A stretch of DNA of 64,000 nucleotides from Arsenicibacter rosenii (GTDB taxonomy: Bacteria; Bacteroidota; Bacteroidia; Cytophagales; Spirosomataceae): assembly GCF_001870735.1 (NCBI RefSeq), contig NZ_MORL01000009.1, positions 62,001 to 126,000 on the forward strand, given 5' to 3'. Of the stretch, positions 8,215-16,673 are shown one piece after another. The notes beneath the pieces were generated by a model. That model did not search any database. It saw nothing but the letters and a program-made list of their open reading frames with translations, and was not told the origin of the DNA. A program made the translations under genes and the position numbers. Within the stretch, counting starts at the first letter, position 1; every line of letters starts with the position of its first letter.

Positions 8215-9495
8215 CTATAGCGTCCTGAGCAATTCCTCAACCTGTGCATACGCATACGCCAGTTGCCCGTTGGTTGTACAATAAGGAGGCATAAAATACA
8301 GCACATTTCCCAACGGGCGCATAATTACCCCCCGATCCAGCAAAAACTGGTAGGCATAATCACGGATGTTGCTGAAATACGATGTGCTTTCGCCCGTATT
8401 CAGGTCGAACGCCAGGATTGTACCCTGCTGCCGGATATTTGTCGCTGATCCATAGCCGGACAATTGGTCAATAAATGCGGTATGCTGCGCCGAAATCCGT
8501 TGGATATTTGCCAGTGTTTCATCCGACAACAGAATATCCAGACTAGCCAGCGAAGCGGTACAGGCTACCGGATTGGCCGTAAAAGAGTGTCCGTGGAAAA
8601 GCGTTTTGAATTTACTTTCTGATAAAAACGCCTCGTAAACCGCCTGCGTACAGGTTGTGATCCCCAGTGCCATCGTACCACCCGTCAGGCCTTTGGATAA
8701 ACACATAAGGTCGGGTTGCTCCGTCAGGTAGTGCGAAGCAAACAGCTTCCCTGTCCGGCCAAAACCCGTCATCACCTCATCGGCAATTACCAGTGCCCCA
8801 TGCCGGTGAGCGATTTTCATCAGTTGATCCAGCACCCCGAGCGTGTACATAATCATACCGCCCGCGCCCTGCACCAGTGGCTCGGCAATAAAAGCGGCCA
8901 CCTCGTCGCTGAACAGCGCTTCGGCCTGCGCCAGCACGGCTGCTTCCTGACCCGGGACCGGTGTCGGCAGGTATTCTACGTCAAACAAAAACGGCACAAA
9001 CGGAGCCGTGAAGGCACTCCTGCCCCCTACGGCCATCGCTCCGAACGTATCGCCATGATAAGCATCGTGAAACGCAATGACCTTACGCCGCGGCTTACCC
9101 AGATTATGCCAGTACTGAAAGGCCATTTTCAGGGCTACCTCTACGGCTGTTGAGCCGTTATCCGAGTAAAAAACTTTACGTTGATTGCCGGGCAGTACAG
9201 GCAGCAGCCGTTCTGCCAGCCGCACGGCAGGCTCGTGGGTAAAACCGGCAAAAATAACATGCTCGAGCTCGGTTAGCTGAGCCGCCACTTTCTCAGCGAT
9301 ATACGCATTGGCATGGCCGTGGATGCTGACCCACCACGACGAAACCATGTCCAGGTATTCCTGACCGTCTTCGCCGTATAAAACCGAGCCTTTGCCCCGG
9401 ACAATCGGAATCGGTAGCGGAGCCGTCTGCATTTGGGTAAAAGGATGCCAGATCACGGCCTGATCACGTTGAGCTAACGAAGTATACTGTTCCAT
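8215..9495 (-). CDS. bioA: Adenosylmethionine-8-amino-7-oxononanoate aminotransferase BioA
   Basis: PLP enzyme that uses S-adenosylmethionine as amino donor to make 7,8-diaminopelargonate in biotin synthesis. The 426-aa chain matches BioA: Trp-Trp in SSWWVSIHGH (residues 53-60), AYHGDTFGAM, Asp239 in ADEVMTGFGR, and the PLP Lys268 in CLSKGLTGG. The paired Trp and the motif WHPFTQM near the N-terminus separate BioA from general class III aminotransferases. The gene stands alone on the minus strand with no other bio gene in view, and its upstream region is shared with the divergent rfaE1. Confidence 0.95.
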   Translation of the reverse strand: MEQYTSLAQRDQAVIWHPFTQMQTAPLPIPIVRGKGSVLYGEDGQEYLDMVSSWWVSIHGHANAYIAEKVAAQLTELEHVIFAGFTHEPAVRLAERLLPVLPGNQRKVFYSDNGSTAVEVALKMAFQYWHNLGKPRRKVIAFHDAYHGDTFGAMAVGGRSAFTAPFVPFLFDVEYLPTPVPGQEAAVLAQAEALFSDEVAAFIAEPLVQGAGGMIMYTLGVLDQLMKIAHRHGALVIADEVMTGFGRTGKLFASHYLTEQPDLMCLSKGLTGGTMALGITTCTQAVYEAFLSESKFKTLFHGHSFTANPVACTASLASLDILLSDETLANIQRISAQHTAFIDQLSGYGSATNIRQQGTILAFDLNTGESTSYFSNIRDYAYQFLLDRGVIMRPLGNVLYFMPPYCTTNGQLAYAYAQVEELLRTL

Positions 9496-9798
9496 TTTAT
9501 TCTGTTAGTAGTCAGATTTGTTTACCACCTGCATAACCGGATTTTTATCTCTTACGGGCCGGCTACATGGTCAATCTCTTTTCAATAAACAGCAGAGTAT
9601 TTTTCTGCCTTCTGTGTAAATCCTGTCCTGAAAATTTACCGGCAAAGATACAACGCCGGCCACCAAATGACCATTCAGGAAGGAAGACTCAAAAATCCGC
9701 AGGTTCTTTTGTTAATTTGCAGAATAATTTCTCAATACAACGACACTCTTCATGACAATTACCGGAAGGGTGTCATCCAACCAATCAGCAGGTAACCT
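9496..9798. other. Intergenic region between divergent bioA and rfaE1
   Basis: 303 bases without a credible gene; a 62-codon ORF here has no recognisable sequence. It holds a minus-strand -7-like box TATCTTTG at 9643-9650 with a CAAA (minus-strand TTTG) at 9664-9667, only 13 bp away, and a plus-strand near-match TTAATTTG at 9712-9719 that could serve rfaE1. Confidence 0.5.
9643..9650 (-). promoter_or_regulatory. Candidate -7 box (TATCTTTG) for bioA
   Basis: A minus-strand TATCTTTG, which would give bioA a leader of about 140 nt. The possible -33 element is spaced closer than usual, so the box is only suggestive. Confidence 0.35.
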
Positions 9799-10797
9799 AT
9801 GAATCCGGTTTTAGACATGACCGTGGATGAGTTATTTACAGCATTCGACTCACTACGTGTATTGATTATTGGCGATGTAATGCTCGATTCATACGTCTGG
9901 GGCAAAGTAGAGCGTATTTCACCGGAAGCGCCCGTGCCAGTAGTTAACGTGATAAACCGGGAACTGCGGCTGGGGGGCGCGGGCAATGTCTTATTAAATG
10001 TACAGGCCCTGGGCGCCGAAGCCATTATTTGCTCAGTCATTGGCACCGATGGTCCGGGCGACATGCTGATTGGTCAGCTCTGTGACCGCGGTTTAAACTG
10101 CGACGGGCTTATCCGGAGCGAATCACGCATCACGACCATTAAAGAACGTATCATTGCCGGATCGCAGCAGGTTGTCCGCGTTGATACGGAGACCGATAAG
10201 GCCATTACCGGAGCGGAACGCAGCCAGCTGATTGCGAAAGCAAAGGAGCTGATTCCGACCTGCCATGTTATTATTTTCGAAGATTACGATAAAGGGGTGC
10301 TGGGTAAAGAAGCTATTGCCGAAATCACGGCTTTTGCCAATGAGCACCATGTACCGACGGTGGTCGATCCGAAGAAGCGTAACTTCCTTGACTATCATTA
10401 CACTACCTTGTTTAAGCCAAATCTGAAAGAGCTGCGTGAGGGCTTAAAGGTTGACTTTGACGTTGATAACGCCGACGAGTTTCAGGCTGTTGTCGCCCGG
10501 TTAAAAACGCAAATGAACGTAAAAGGAGCGCTGATTACCCTTTCTGAGCGCGGGGTATTCATTGATTTTAACGGAGAAAAGCACCATTTGCCTGCCCACC
10601 TGCGGCAGATCGCCGACGTTTCCGGCGCCGGCGATACCGTTATCAGTATTGCCGCCTGTTGCGTAGCCCTTCGTCAGCCGCCGCATATCATTGCCGGTTT
10701 GTCGAATCTCGGCGGTGGTCTGGTGTGTGAATCGTTGGGGGTTGTGCCGATTGATAAGGCCCTGCTCAAAGAAGAAGCCGCTCAGTTATGGGCATAA
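9799..10797 (+). CDS. rfaE1: D-glycero-beta-D-manno-heptose-7-phosphate kinase (RfaE1/HldA type)
   Basis: A PfkB-family kinase that phosphorylates heptose 7-phosphate at C1 on the way to ADP-heptose for LPS core. The 332-aa protein equals domain I of HldE alone: IIGDVMLDSYVWGKVERISPEAP near the N-terminus, GGAGNVLLN, VDPKKRNF, FKPNLKELREG, and the catalytic loop DVSGAGDTV near residue 277. The nucleotidyltransferase domain (RfaE2) is absent from this chain and from the window, so it must be encoded elsewhere. A terminator directly follows the stop. Confidence 0.9.
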   Translation: MNPVLDMTVDELFTAFDSLRVLIIGDVMLDSYVWGKVERISPEAPVPVVNVINRELRLGGAGNVLLNVQALGAEAIICSVIGTDGPGDMLIGQLCDRGLNCDGLIRSESRITTIKERIIAGSQQVVRVDTETDKAITGAERSQLIAKAKELIPTCHVIIFEDYDKGVLGKEAIAEITAFANEHHVPTVVDPKKRNFLDYHYTTLFKPNLKELREGLKVDFDVDNADEFQAVVARLKTQMNVKGALITLSERGVFIDFNGEKHHLPAHLRQIADVSGAGDTVISIAACCVALRQPPHIIAGLSNLGGGLVCESLGVVPIDKALLKEEAAQLWA

Positions 10798-10798
10798 A

Positions 10799-10830
10799 AA
10801 AAGGCCATGGCAGTTGCCACGGCCTTTTTC
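10799..10830. terminator. Bidirectional terminator between rfaE1 and the M28 peptidase
   Basis: Arms around AAGGCCATGGCA and TGCCACGGCCTT (10799-10812 and 10815-10828, one mismatch), with A runs on the left and T runs on the right, so it can end transcription from both converging genes. Confidence 0.75.
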
Positions 10831-10835
10831 TTTCT

Positions 10836-12206
10836 TTATAATCCGTATTTGTCCAGCAGATAAACCAGCGCAGCCATCGATGCGGCTCCTAATTCAAGTT
10901 CCCGCTTATTGACGGCCTCGAAGCGGTCAACAGCCGTGTGGTGAATATCGAAATACCGCTGCGAATCCGGCTTGAAGCCAAACAAGGCTGTGCCTTGCTG
11001 CGCCAGCGGCCCAATGTCTGCTCCGCCACCACCCGGACCGATTTCCTGCAGACCATATGGTGCCAGCAATTCCTTCCAGCCCATTACTTGCTTTTTCTGG
11101 CCGGCCGTACCCACAATGCCAAACCCCCGTGGCGTAAACCCGCCATTATCTGACTCGACAGCGGCCAGGTGCTTCTCATTATTTTTCTTTGCATAGTCGG
11201 CGTATCCGATGCCGCCACGCAGACCGTTTTCTTCGTTCATGAACATGACGGCCCGCAGTGTCCGCTTTGGTTTATAACCCAGTGCTTTGAGCACCCGCAG
11301 CACTTCGATGGACTGGACACAACCGGCACCGTCATCGTGAGCACCCTCGGCCAGATCCCACGAATCAAGATGCCCGCCCACCACGATGATTTCATCCGGC
11401 TTCTCGGTTCCCTTGATTTCACCGACTACATTATGCGACGGCGCATCCGGCAGGGATTCACAGTTCTGTTTAAAGAAAAACGTCAGCGCCGGATTTTCTT
11501 TCAGCAGCGAACTGAGCTTTTCTGCCCCGTTAGTACTGATGGCTGCCGTCGGAATCAGGGGAACACCTGTGCCGTAGCGCATACTGCCCGTGTGGGGTAC
11601 GTCATCCAGTAAAGTCGTCATTGACCGGATAATGGCACCGACTGCGCCGAACTTAGCCGCAAACGTTGCTCCGTTGGCCCGCTGATCCACTGCCCCGCCG
11701 TAGGCCTCGAACGTATTAATTTTTGTAGGGTCCATCGGGCGGTTGAAGAACACAATTTTACCCTTAACGCCTGCCGTTCCCAGCTTCTCCAGTTCGGCTA
11801 CATTTTTCACCTCCACCACCTGCGCTTCAATACCCTTTGGCGGCGTAGCGACAGAACCACCCAGGGCTGCTACCGGCACTACCAGCTTCTGCTTACCCGA
11901 GCGGATATAGGCTTCTTCCTTTGCCCCGCGTACCCAATGCGGCACCATTACATCCTGTAGAAACGCCCGGTCAAATCCCTCTTTTTCCATCAGCTCCTTT
12001 GACCAGACAACGGCTTTTTTAGCCCCCTCCGAACCACTCAGCCGCGGGCCAACCTGCTTGGTCAGTTCGCGAAGCCATTCGTAGGATTTACCGCGGGCCA
12101 GGGTTTCGTCGTAGATTTTCCGGATAAAGACCGAGTCGGCCTGTTGAGGTTGTGCCTGTGCCAGGCCTGCCGTCAGGCCCAGCAGCAGAGATAGAACGTT
12201 CTTCAT
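10836..12206 (-). CDS. Exported M28-family metallopeptidase
   Basis: A 456-aa protein with a signal peptide (residues 1-19, ending AQAQ). A PA (protease-associated) insert lies at about residues 125-260, and the M28 zinc aminopeptidase core follows. Metal ligands expected for the two-zinc site are visible in order: His and Asp in GGHLDSWD, Asp in HDDGAG, the catalytic and ligand Glu pair in MNEENGLRG, Asp in ESDNGG, and His in HHTAVDRF. Related to carboxypeptidase Q-like enzymes; likely degrades peptides in the periplasm or outside. A single gene between two terminators. Confidence 0.9.
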   Translation of the reverse strand: MKNVLSLLLGLTAGLAQAQPQQADSVFIRKIYDETLARGKSYEWLRELTKQVGPRLSGSEGAKKAVVWSKELMEKEGFDRAFLQDVMVPHWVRGAKEEAYIRSGKQKLVVPVAALGGSVATPPKGIEAQVVEVKNVAELEKLGTAGVKGKIVFFNRPMDPTKINTFEAYGGAVDQRANGATFAAKFGAVGAIIRSMTTLLDDVPHTGSMRYGTGVPLIPTAAISTNGAEKLSSLLKENPALTFFFKQNCESLPDAPSHNVVGEIKGTEKPDEIIVVGGHLDSWDLAEGAHDDGAGCVQSIEVLRVLKALGYKPKRTLRAVMFMNEENGLRGGIGYADYAKKNNEKHLAAVESDNGGFTPRGFGIVGTAGQKKQVMGWKELLAPYGLQEIGPGGGGADIGPLAQQGTALFGFKPDSQRYFDIHHTAVDRFEAVNKRELELGAASMAALVYLLDKYGL

Positions 12207-12316
12207 GTCAGCGTTTTGATGAATGTTTCAGGTCGCACCAAGCGAAGCCGGAAAATACGGAAATTTAGGGGTTCCGCGCTGCTGACTACCGATAAATTGA
12301 CATCTTGCTGCCTTAA

Positions 12317-12355
12317 AACGCGGAGAGGCAGCCCGATGGGCTGCCTCTCCGCGTT
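12317..12355 (-). terminator. Terminator downstream of lpdA
   Basis: A perfect 18-bp stem (12317-12334 and 12338-12355) with a 3-nt loop, 15 bp beyond the lpdA stop. No long T tract follows. Confidence 0.7.
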
Positions 12356-12369
12356 GGCTCCTGCTACCC

Positions 12370-13776
12370 TTACATGTGAATAGCGCGGTTTTCGGTGGCA
12401 GCCAGACAGGCTTCCTTGACCGCTTCGGTATAAGTCGGGTGAGCGTGTGAAGAACGGGCTACGTCTTCGGCAGACGCACGGAACTCCATCGCAATCACGG
12501 CTTCGGCAATCATATCAGCCGCGCGGGCACCAATTATGTGTACTCCCAGAATCTCGTCTGTCTCTTTGTCGGCTAATACTTTCACCAGACCATCGAGGTC
12601 CATACTGGCGCGGGCACGGCCCAGCGCTTTGTACGGGAACGAACCTACCTTATAGGCCTTTCCTTGTCCTTTCAGTTCTTCTTCGGTATAGCCAACGCTG
12701 GCCACTTCCGGCCATGTATACACAACGCCCGGAATCAGGTGGTAGTTAACGTGCGGCTTCTGACCGGCAATCGTTTCGGCTACATATACACCCTCTTCTT
12801 CTGCTTTGTGGGCCAGCATCGCACCACGGATTACATCACCGATGGCATAGATGTGCGGCACCCTGGTTTGCAGGTGGTCATTCACCTCTACCTTACCACG
12901 CGGATCCGTTGCCAGACCGGCAGCTTCCAGATTCAGACCATCCGTGTACGGACGACGGCCTACTGATACCAGACAGTAATCCCCTTCCAGGGTAATCTGC
13001 TCGCCTTTCGGGTTGTCGGCTTTTACCACCACGCCTTCGCCGGTGTTTTCTACGCTCGTTACCTTGTGGCTGAAATAGAAATCACAGCCAAGCTTTTTCA
13101 CAGCTTTCTGCAATTCCTTACCCATCGTTTTGTCCATCGTCGGAATCATTGAATCCGCGAATTCAACAAACGATACTTTCGAGCCGATACGCGCATATAC
13201 CGAACCAAGTTCGGCTCCGATAACTCCGGCACCGATTACGATCAGGTGTTTTGGAATTTCCTGGAGTTCCAGTGCTTCGGTTGAGGTAATCACCCGTTTT
13301 TTATCGATAGGCATCGACGGGAACGACGATGGTTTCGACCCCGTGGCGATGATAATGTTCTTACCCGTAATGGTTTTCGCCTCGCCTTCAGCCGGCGTCA
13401 CCTTAATGGTATGCGCATCAACGAAGGAGCCGAGGCCCTGATGTACGTCGATTTTGTTTTTCTTCATCAGGAACTGAATTCCCTGTACATTGGCATCGAC
13501 AACACCGCGCTTCCGCTTAATCATCTGGGCCAGGTCAACCTGGAGGTCATTCAGTTTAATTCCATGCTCAGCAAAGGTGTGAGCTGCGTTGTGGTAATGC
13601 TCCGATGAATCAAGTAATGCCTTTGACGGAATGCAACCTACGTTCAGGCAGGTACCACCCAGCGTTTTGTACTTCTCAATAATGGCCGTTTTCAAGCCTA
13701 ATTGTGCAGAACGGATAGCGGCTACATAGCCACCCGGCCCGGAGCCGATTACGATAACGTCGTATTGCGTTTCCAT
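12370..13776 (-). CDS. lpdA: Dihydrolipoyl dehydrogenase (E3)
   Basis: Flavoprotein that reoxidises dihydrolipoamide in the pyruvate/2-oxoglutarate dehydrogenase and glycine cleavage complexes. The 468 residues show the FAD motif GSGPGGYVAA (residues 11-20), redox Cys43/Cys48 in GGTCLNVGC, the NAD motif GAGVIGAELGSVYARIG, the second FAD motif YAIGDV, and the active-site His446/Glu451 in HPTYTE. The gene is monocistronic here, and no E1 or E2 gene is adjacent. Confidence 0.95.
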   Translation of the reverse strand: METQYDVIVIGSGPGGYVAAIRSAQLGLKTAIIEKYKTLGGTCLNVGCIPSKALLDSSEHYHNAAHTFAEHGIKLNDLQVDLAQMIKRKRGVVDANVQGIQFLMKKNKIDVHQGLGSFVDAHTIKVTPAEGEAKTITGKNIIIATGSKPSSFPSMPIDKKRVITSTEALELQEIPKHLIVIGAGVIGAELGSVYARIGSKVSFVEFADSMIPTMDKTMGKELQKAVKKLGCDFYFSHKVTSVENTGEGVVVKADNPKGEQITLEGDYCLVSVGRRPYTDGLNLEAAGLATDPRGKVEVNDHLQTRVPHIYAIGDVIRGAMLAHKAEEEGVYVAETIAGQKPHVNYHLIPGVVYTWPEVASVGYTEEELKGQGKAYKVGSFPYKALGRARASMDLDGLVKVLADKETDEILGVHIIGARAADMIAEAVIAMEFRASAEDVARSSHAHPTYTEAVKEACLAATENRAIHM

Positions 13777-13926
13777 GAAAACTAAATCTAATTAGTAGCG
13801 ATATTGCGATAACAATACTTTTTGTAAGAACATTTCGCAGCCAGTCGATTGGCGGTACAAAGTTGGGGAGAAATCGTTGACAAACACCATGTGTTGCCTT
13901 TTTTTCCTGATATTCTCCCCATCACC

Positions 13927-14604
13927 TTACGCAGGCATAACAGCCTGCATAAATGCCTGAATCGGAGCCGCTACCTCGGCCGCGTGAAAAACGACCGAAA
14001 AATGATCACCGGCTACCTGTACATATGCCTCGTCGGGATATTTAACGACCGTATCCCGCCGTGCATGGATCCGTATATCCGGCGAAACCGTGAGCGCCGG
14101 TACGGGCGAAAATATCAGTTTCAGCTGTTGCCAGACATAGCGCCGGCTAAACGTCGGCAACCGGTCCAGCAAATATGTGTATAAAGCTCTGGATTCGTCG
14201 TGCGGGTACAGTTTTTTAAAGGTTTTATTGAGCCTGCGACCCTGGATAATGCCCAGATACGTCAGTATTTTCAGCAAAAACGGCTGCTGATAAGGCATCC
14301 GCACCTTCTTCGGATCCGTAAACGACCCGACCAGAATAGCCTTACAGCCGGTCTGCTGCTTCAGATGCATCCCGATCCAGCCGCCCATCGAATGGCCAAT
14401 TACGATATCCCGCTCCCGAATGGCGTACTTCTGCGCCAGATACGCCGCATACCGGACAACGTCGGGTGCTTTGGTTGTAAATCCTGTAGAAAGCTCTTCC
14501 TGATTGGATATCCGGAGTGCCTGATGGGCTGGCAACAAAGGGGCCAGGGTATCAAAAATAGCCGGATCTTCCGTGTAGCCGGGAATAAAAACAATACGAA
14601 CCAC
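13927..14604 (-). CDS. Alpha/beta hydrolase, small serine hydrolase type
   Basis: A 225-aa cytoplasmic alpha/beta hydrolase. The nucleophile Ser72 is in the elbow GHSMGG, the catalytic His is in GDHFSVV (about residue 201), and an Asp in HARRDTVV (about 184) could complete the triad. The opening FIPGYTEDPAIFDTL replaces the usual HGG oxyanion motif. The substrate cannot be predicted. It is a single gene between lpdA and the exbBD operon, transcribed in the same direction as both. Confidence 0.8.
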   Translation of the reverse strand: MVRIVFIPGYTEDPAIFDTLAPLLPAHQALRISNQEELSTGFTTKAPDVVRYAAYLAQKYAIRERDIVIGHSMGGWIGMHLKQQTGCKAILVGSFTDPKKVRMPYQQPFLLKILTYLGIIQGRRLNKTFKKLYPHDESRALYTYLLDRLPTFSRRYVWQQLKLIFSPVPALTVSPDIRIHARRDTVVKYPDEAYVQVAGDHFSVVFHAAEVAAPIQAFMQAVMPA

Positions 14605-14686
14605 AGTAAATGATACTAGAATTGTGGGGTAAAGTAAATCAATTTGCCGGTTACGGCCACATTCGGACCTGTATCACTGCAATGCA

Positions 14687-14719
14687 AAAAGGCTTGTCCC
14701 TTCCGGAAACAAGCCTTTT
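14687..14719 (-). terminator. Terminator downstream of exbD
   Basis: An 11-bp perfect stem (14687-14697 and 14709-14719) with an 11-nt loop; on the minus strand the stem is followed by a U run. It closes the exbB-exbD operon. Confidence 0.8.
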
Positions 14720-14737
14720 CAGCGGAACCAATGCGGT

Positions 14738-15130
14738 CTATTTAGAGGTCGCCATGACCATTTTGATATTTAGTTTGGCACCCGTTTGCAGCACATCAAC
14801 CAGGTCCTGCACCGTCAGTGATTTATCGAAACGCACCACCACGGTCGGTTCCTGAATACCAGCCATAATACTTTGCAGTTCGGCCTCCAGGTTCTCCGGA
14901 GACACCGGCTGCTTATCGATAAAGTACTGTTTGTTGGCATCAACCGACAACGTCACCTGCTTCTTACTCAGCTGCTGCGACGACGATGCTTTCGGCAACA
15001 TCAGTTTAATGACATTGGGGTTGGCAACCGTCGAAATAATCAGGAAGAAGAGCAGCAGGAAGAACATAATATCGTTCAGAGACGATGTAGCTACTTCGGC
15101 CGCAAACTTATTTTTTCTGCGAATTTTCAT
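14738..15130 (-). CDS. exbD: ExbD/TolR-family biopolymer transport protein
   Basis: A 130-aa protein with a basic cytoplasmic N-terminus, one transmembrane helix (about residues 19-37) that carries the conserved Asp20 of the proton path in SLNDIMFF, and a periplasmic domain. With ExbB it forms the proton channel that energises TonB or a Tol-like system across the envelope. The start lies 20 bp after the exbB stop, so the genes form an operon. No tonB is nearby. Bacteroidota carry several exbD copies, so which partner it serves is unknown. Confidence 0.9.
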   Translation of the reverse strand: MKIRRKNKFAAEVATSSLNDIMFFLLLFFLIISTVANPNVIKLMLPKASSSQQLSKKQVTLSVDANKQYFIDKQPVSPENLEAELQSIMAGIQEPTVVVRFDKSLTVQDLVDVLQTGAKLNIKMVMATSK

Positions 15131-15150
15131 ACAATAAAAGAAAAGCCTGA

Positions 15151-15858
15151 TTAACGCATCCGGACCGACTCCTGTGGTTTCTGCAATACTTCCAGAAACT
15201 CAAACGCGTTCATTTCGAGCTTCAGCGTAAATTTCTCGATCATCATGTTCAGCAGGTGATAGCCGGTATAGGCCACAACCCCGACGATCAGACCCGAACC
15301 CGACGTGATCATTTTTTCGTACAGACCACCGGCGATAATGCCTACGCTGATGTTGTCTGAGAGCGAAATATCGTAGAAAATCCGGATGATCCCCGAGATG
15401 GTACCGATAAAACCAAGCATCGGCGCAATACCCGCAATCAGACCCAGATAGCCCAGATTACGCTCGAGCCGGCCGATTTCGATCTGAGCCACCGTTTCGA
15501 TAGTGCTCTCAATATCCTTGATGGGAGCACCGATCCGGCCAACGGCTTTCTCGAATACGCGGCCAATGGATGTACGCTGGTTTTTGCAAAACGACTCGGC
15601 CGACTTGATATTACCCTGCAATACCATGTCTTTTACGTTATCGACAAACCCTTCGTCGATACGTGTCTGGCCGCGAATCAGTAAAATACGCTCAATAATC
15701 AGATACAATGCCGCTAAAAACAGCAGCAAGATCGGAATCATCACCCAGCCCCCTTTGGCAGCTAAATCGAAAAGTTGCAAGCTTTGCGGTTGCGCGGCAC
15801 CTGTAGCGGCCGCAGATGTAGCAGTGGTATCAACGGCTGGAACCTGAAGCAAAATCAT
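15151..15858 (-). CDS. exbB: ExbB/TolQ/MotA proton-channel family protein
   Basis: A 235-aa inner-membrane protein with three predicted helices: about residues 34-54 (GGWVMIPILLLFLAALYLII), 135-158 (LGYLGLIAGIAPMLGFIGTI) and 175-200. The family motif GLIAGIAPMLGFIGTISGII and the following region with VGIIAGGLYEKMITSGSGL identify it. The N-terminal 25 residues are Ala/Thr-rich and periplasmic. It is the first gene of the exbB-exbD operon and has a candidate promoter box at 15940. Confidence 0.9.
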   Translation of the reverse strand: MILLQVPAVDTTATSAAATGAAQPQSLQLFDLAAKGGWVMIPILLLFLAALYLIIERILLIRGQTRIDEGFVDNVKDMVLQGNIKSAESFCKNQRTSIGRVFEKAVGRIGAPIKDIESTIETVAQIEIGRLERNLGYLGLIAGIAPMLGFIGTISGIIRIFYDISLSDNISVGIIAGGLYEKMITSGSGLIVGVVAYTGYHLLNMMIEKFTLKLEMNAFEFLEVLQKPQESVRMR

Positions 15859-15939
15859 CTGTTGAGAATTCGGAGTTTAGAACGACTTGATATACAGCAT
15901 CTCGCTTGTAAACGAGTAGCCTCTGTTCAATATTGTTGC

Positions 15940-15947
15940 CAAAGATA
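15940..15947 (-). promoter_or_regulatory. Candidate -7 box (TATCTTTG) for exbBD
   Basis: A minus-strand TATCTTTG, matching TAnnTTTG, 81 bp upstream of the exbB start. No good -33 box is seen. Confidence 0.4.
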
Positions 15948-16077
15948 ACAAAGGCCGTTAAAACGACACGCCTACTCATGTCATTACGGCCTGTTATCGC
16001 ACCAAAAATTAGGCAATACGCGTGGTTTGCCTTTCTGGCTTAACTCCGGAAAAGGGGATTTCGTTTAAAAACGGGGC

Positions 16078-16509
16078 TTATTTATAGCCGACAAAGACCA
16101 TCGGGGTCGCACCGGCCTTATTTACGCGCAGGACCTTCCCGGTTGTTTCCATACCCGAACTGGTAAAGATCCGGTCTTGCTGGAAACTGCCGATGGCTTC
16201 TCCGTTTTGGGTCAGTTGAATGCTGTTATCCATCTGGCGGGAAAGCAATACGTTTTGCAGACTGATATCCTGCTTGTCAGGATAGTATTGGTGAAGAATG
16301 ATGGTAATCTGGCTGTCAGACAGGGCTTTTACATCGGCTTTGGGCAACTGATCGGCAGACAGGGCTATACACCGGAAATCCAGAAAGCTATTGGTCTGGT
16401 AATTGCCTTTTACTTCGGTCGACAATGATGCATTGTCGGGCGTAATGTCCTTATCGGGCTGACAGCCCATAAACGCAATGGAAAGACCCAGAAGTAGTTC
16501 CTTTTTCAT
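16078..16509 (-). CDS. Small lipoprotein, unknown function
   Basis: A 143-aa protein with a lipoprotein signal: basic MKKE, a short hydrophobic core and the lipobox AFMGC with Cys16. The acidic QPDKDITPD follows the Cys. The mature part has regular short strands (DSQITIILHQYYP, NSIQLTQNGEAIGSF, GKVLRVNKAGA) that suggest a small beta-rich, lipocalin-like domain, but I recognise no family. A single gene with no informative neighbour; predicted anchored in the envelope. Confidence 0.7.
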   Translation of the reverse strand: MKKELLLGLSIAFMGCQPDKDITPDNASLSTEVKGNYQTNSFLDFRCIALSADQLPKADVKALSDSQITIILHQYYPDKQDISLQNVLLSRQMDNSIQLTQNGEAIGSFQQDRIFTSSGMETTGKVLRVNKAGATPMVFVGYK

Positions 16510-16673
16510 GGTTTCAACCCGGTTTAAATGACTGCCGAAAGTTAACAGATACCTGTTTTGTTGATACAGTATTAAGCATTTTTAACACCTCAGACTGTCA
16601 ATCAGATACAATAGCATGCCTTGCCGGTATAATGACCCCGATTCCGGTCCGGAGGTTTGAATGGCGGGTAAAA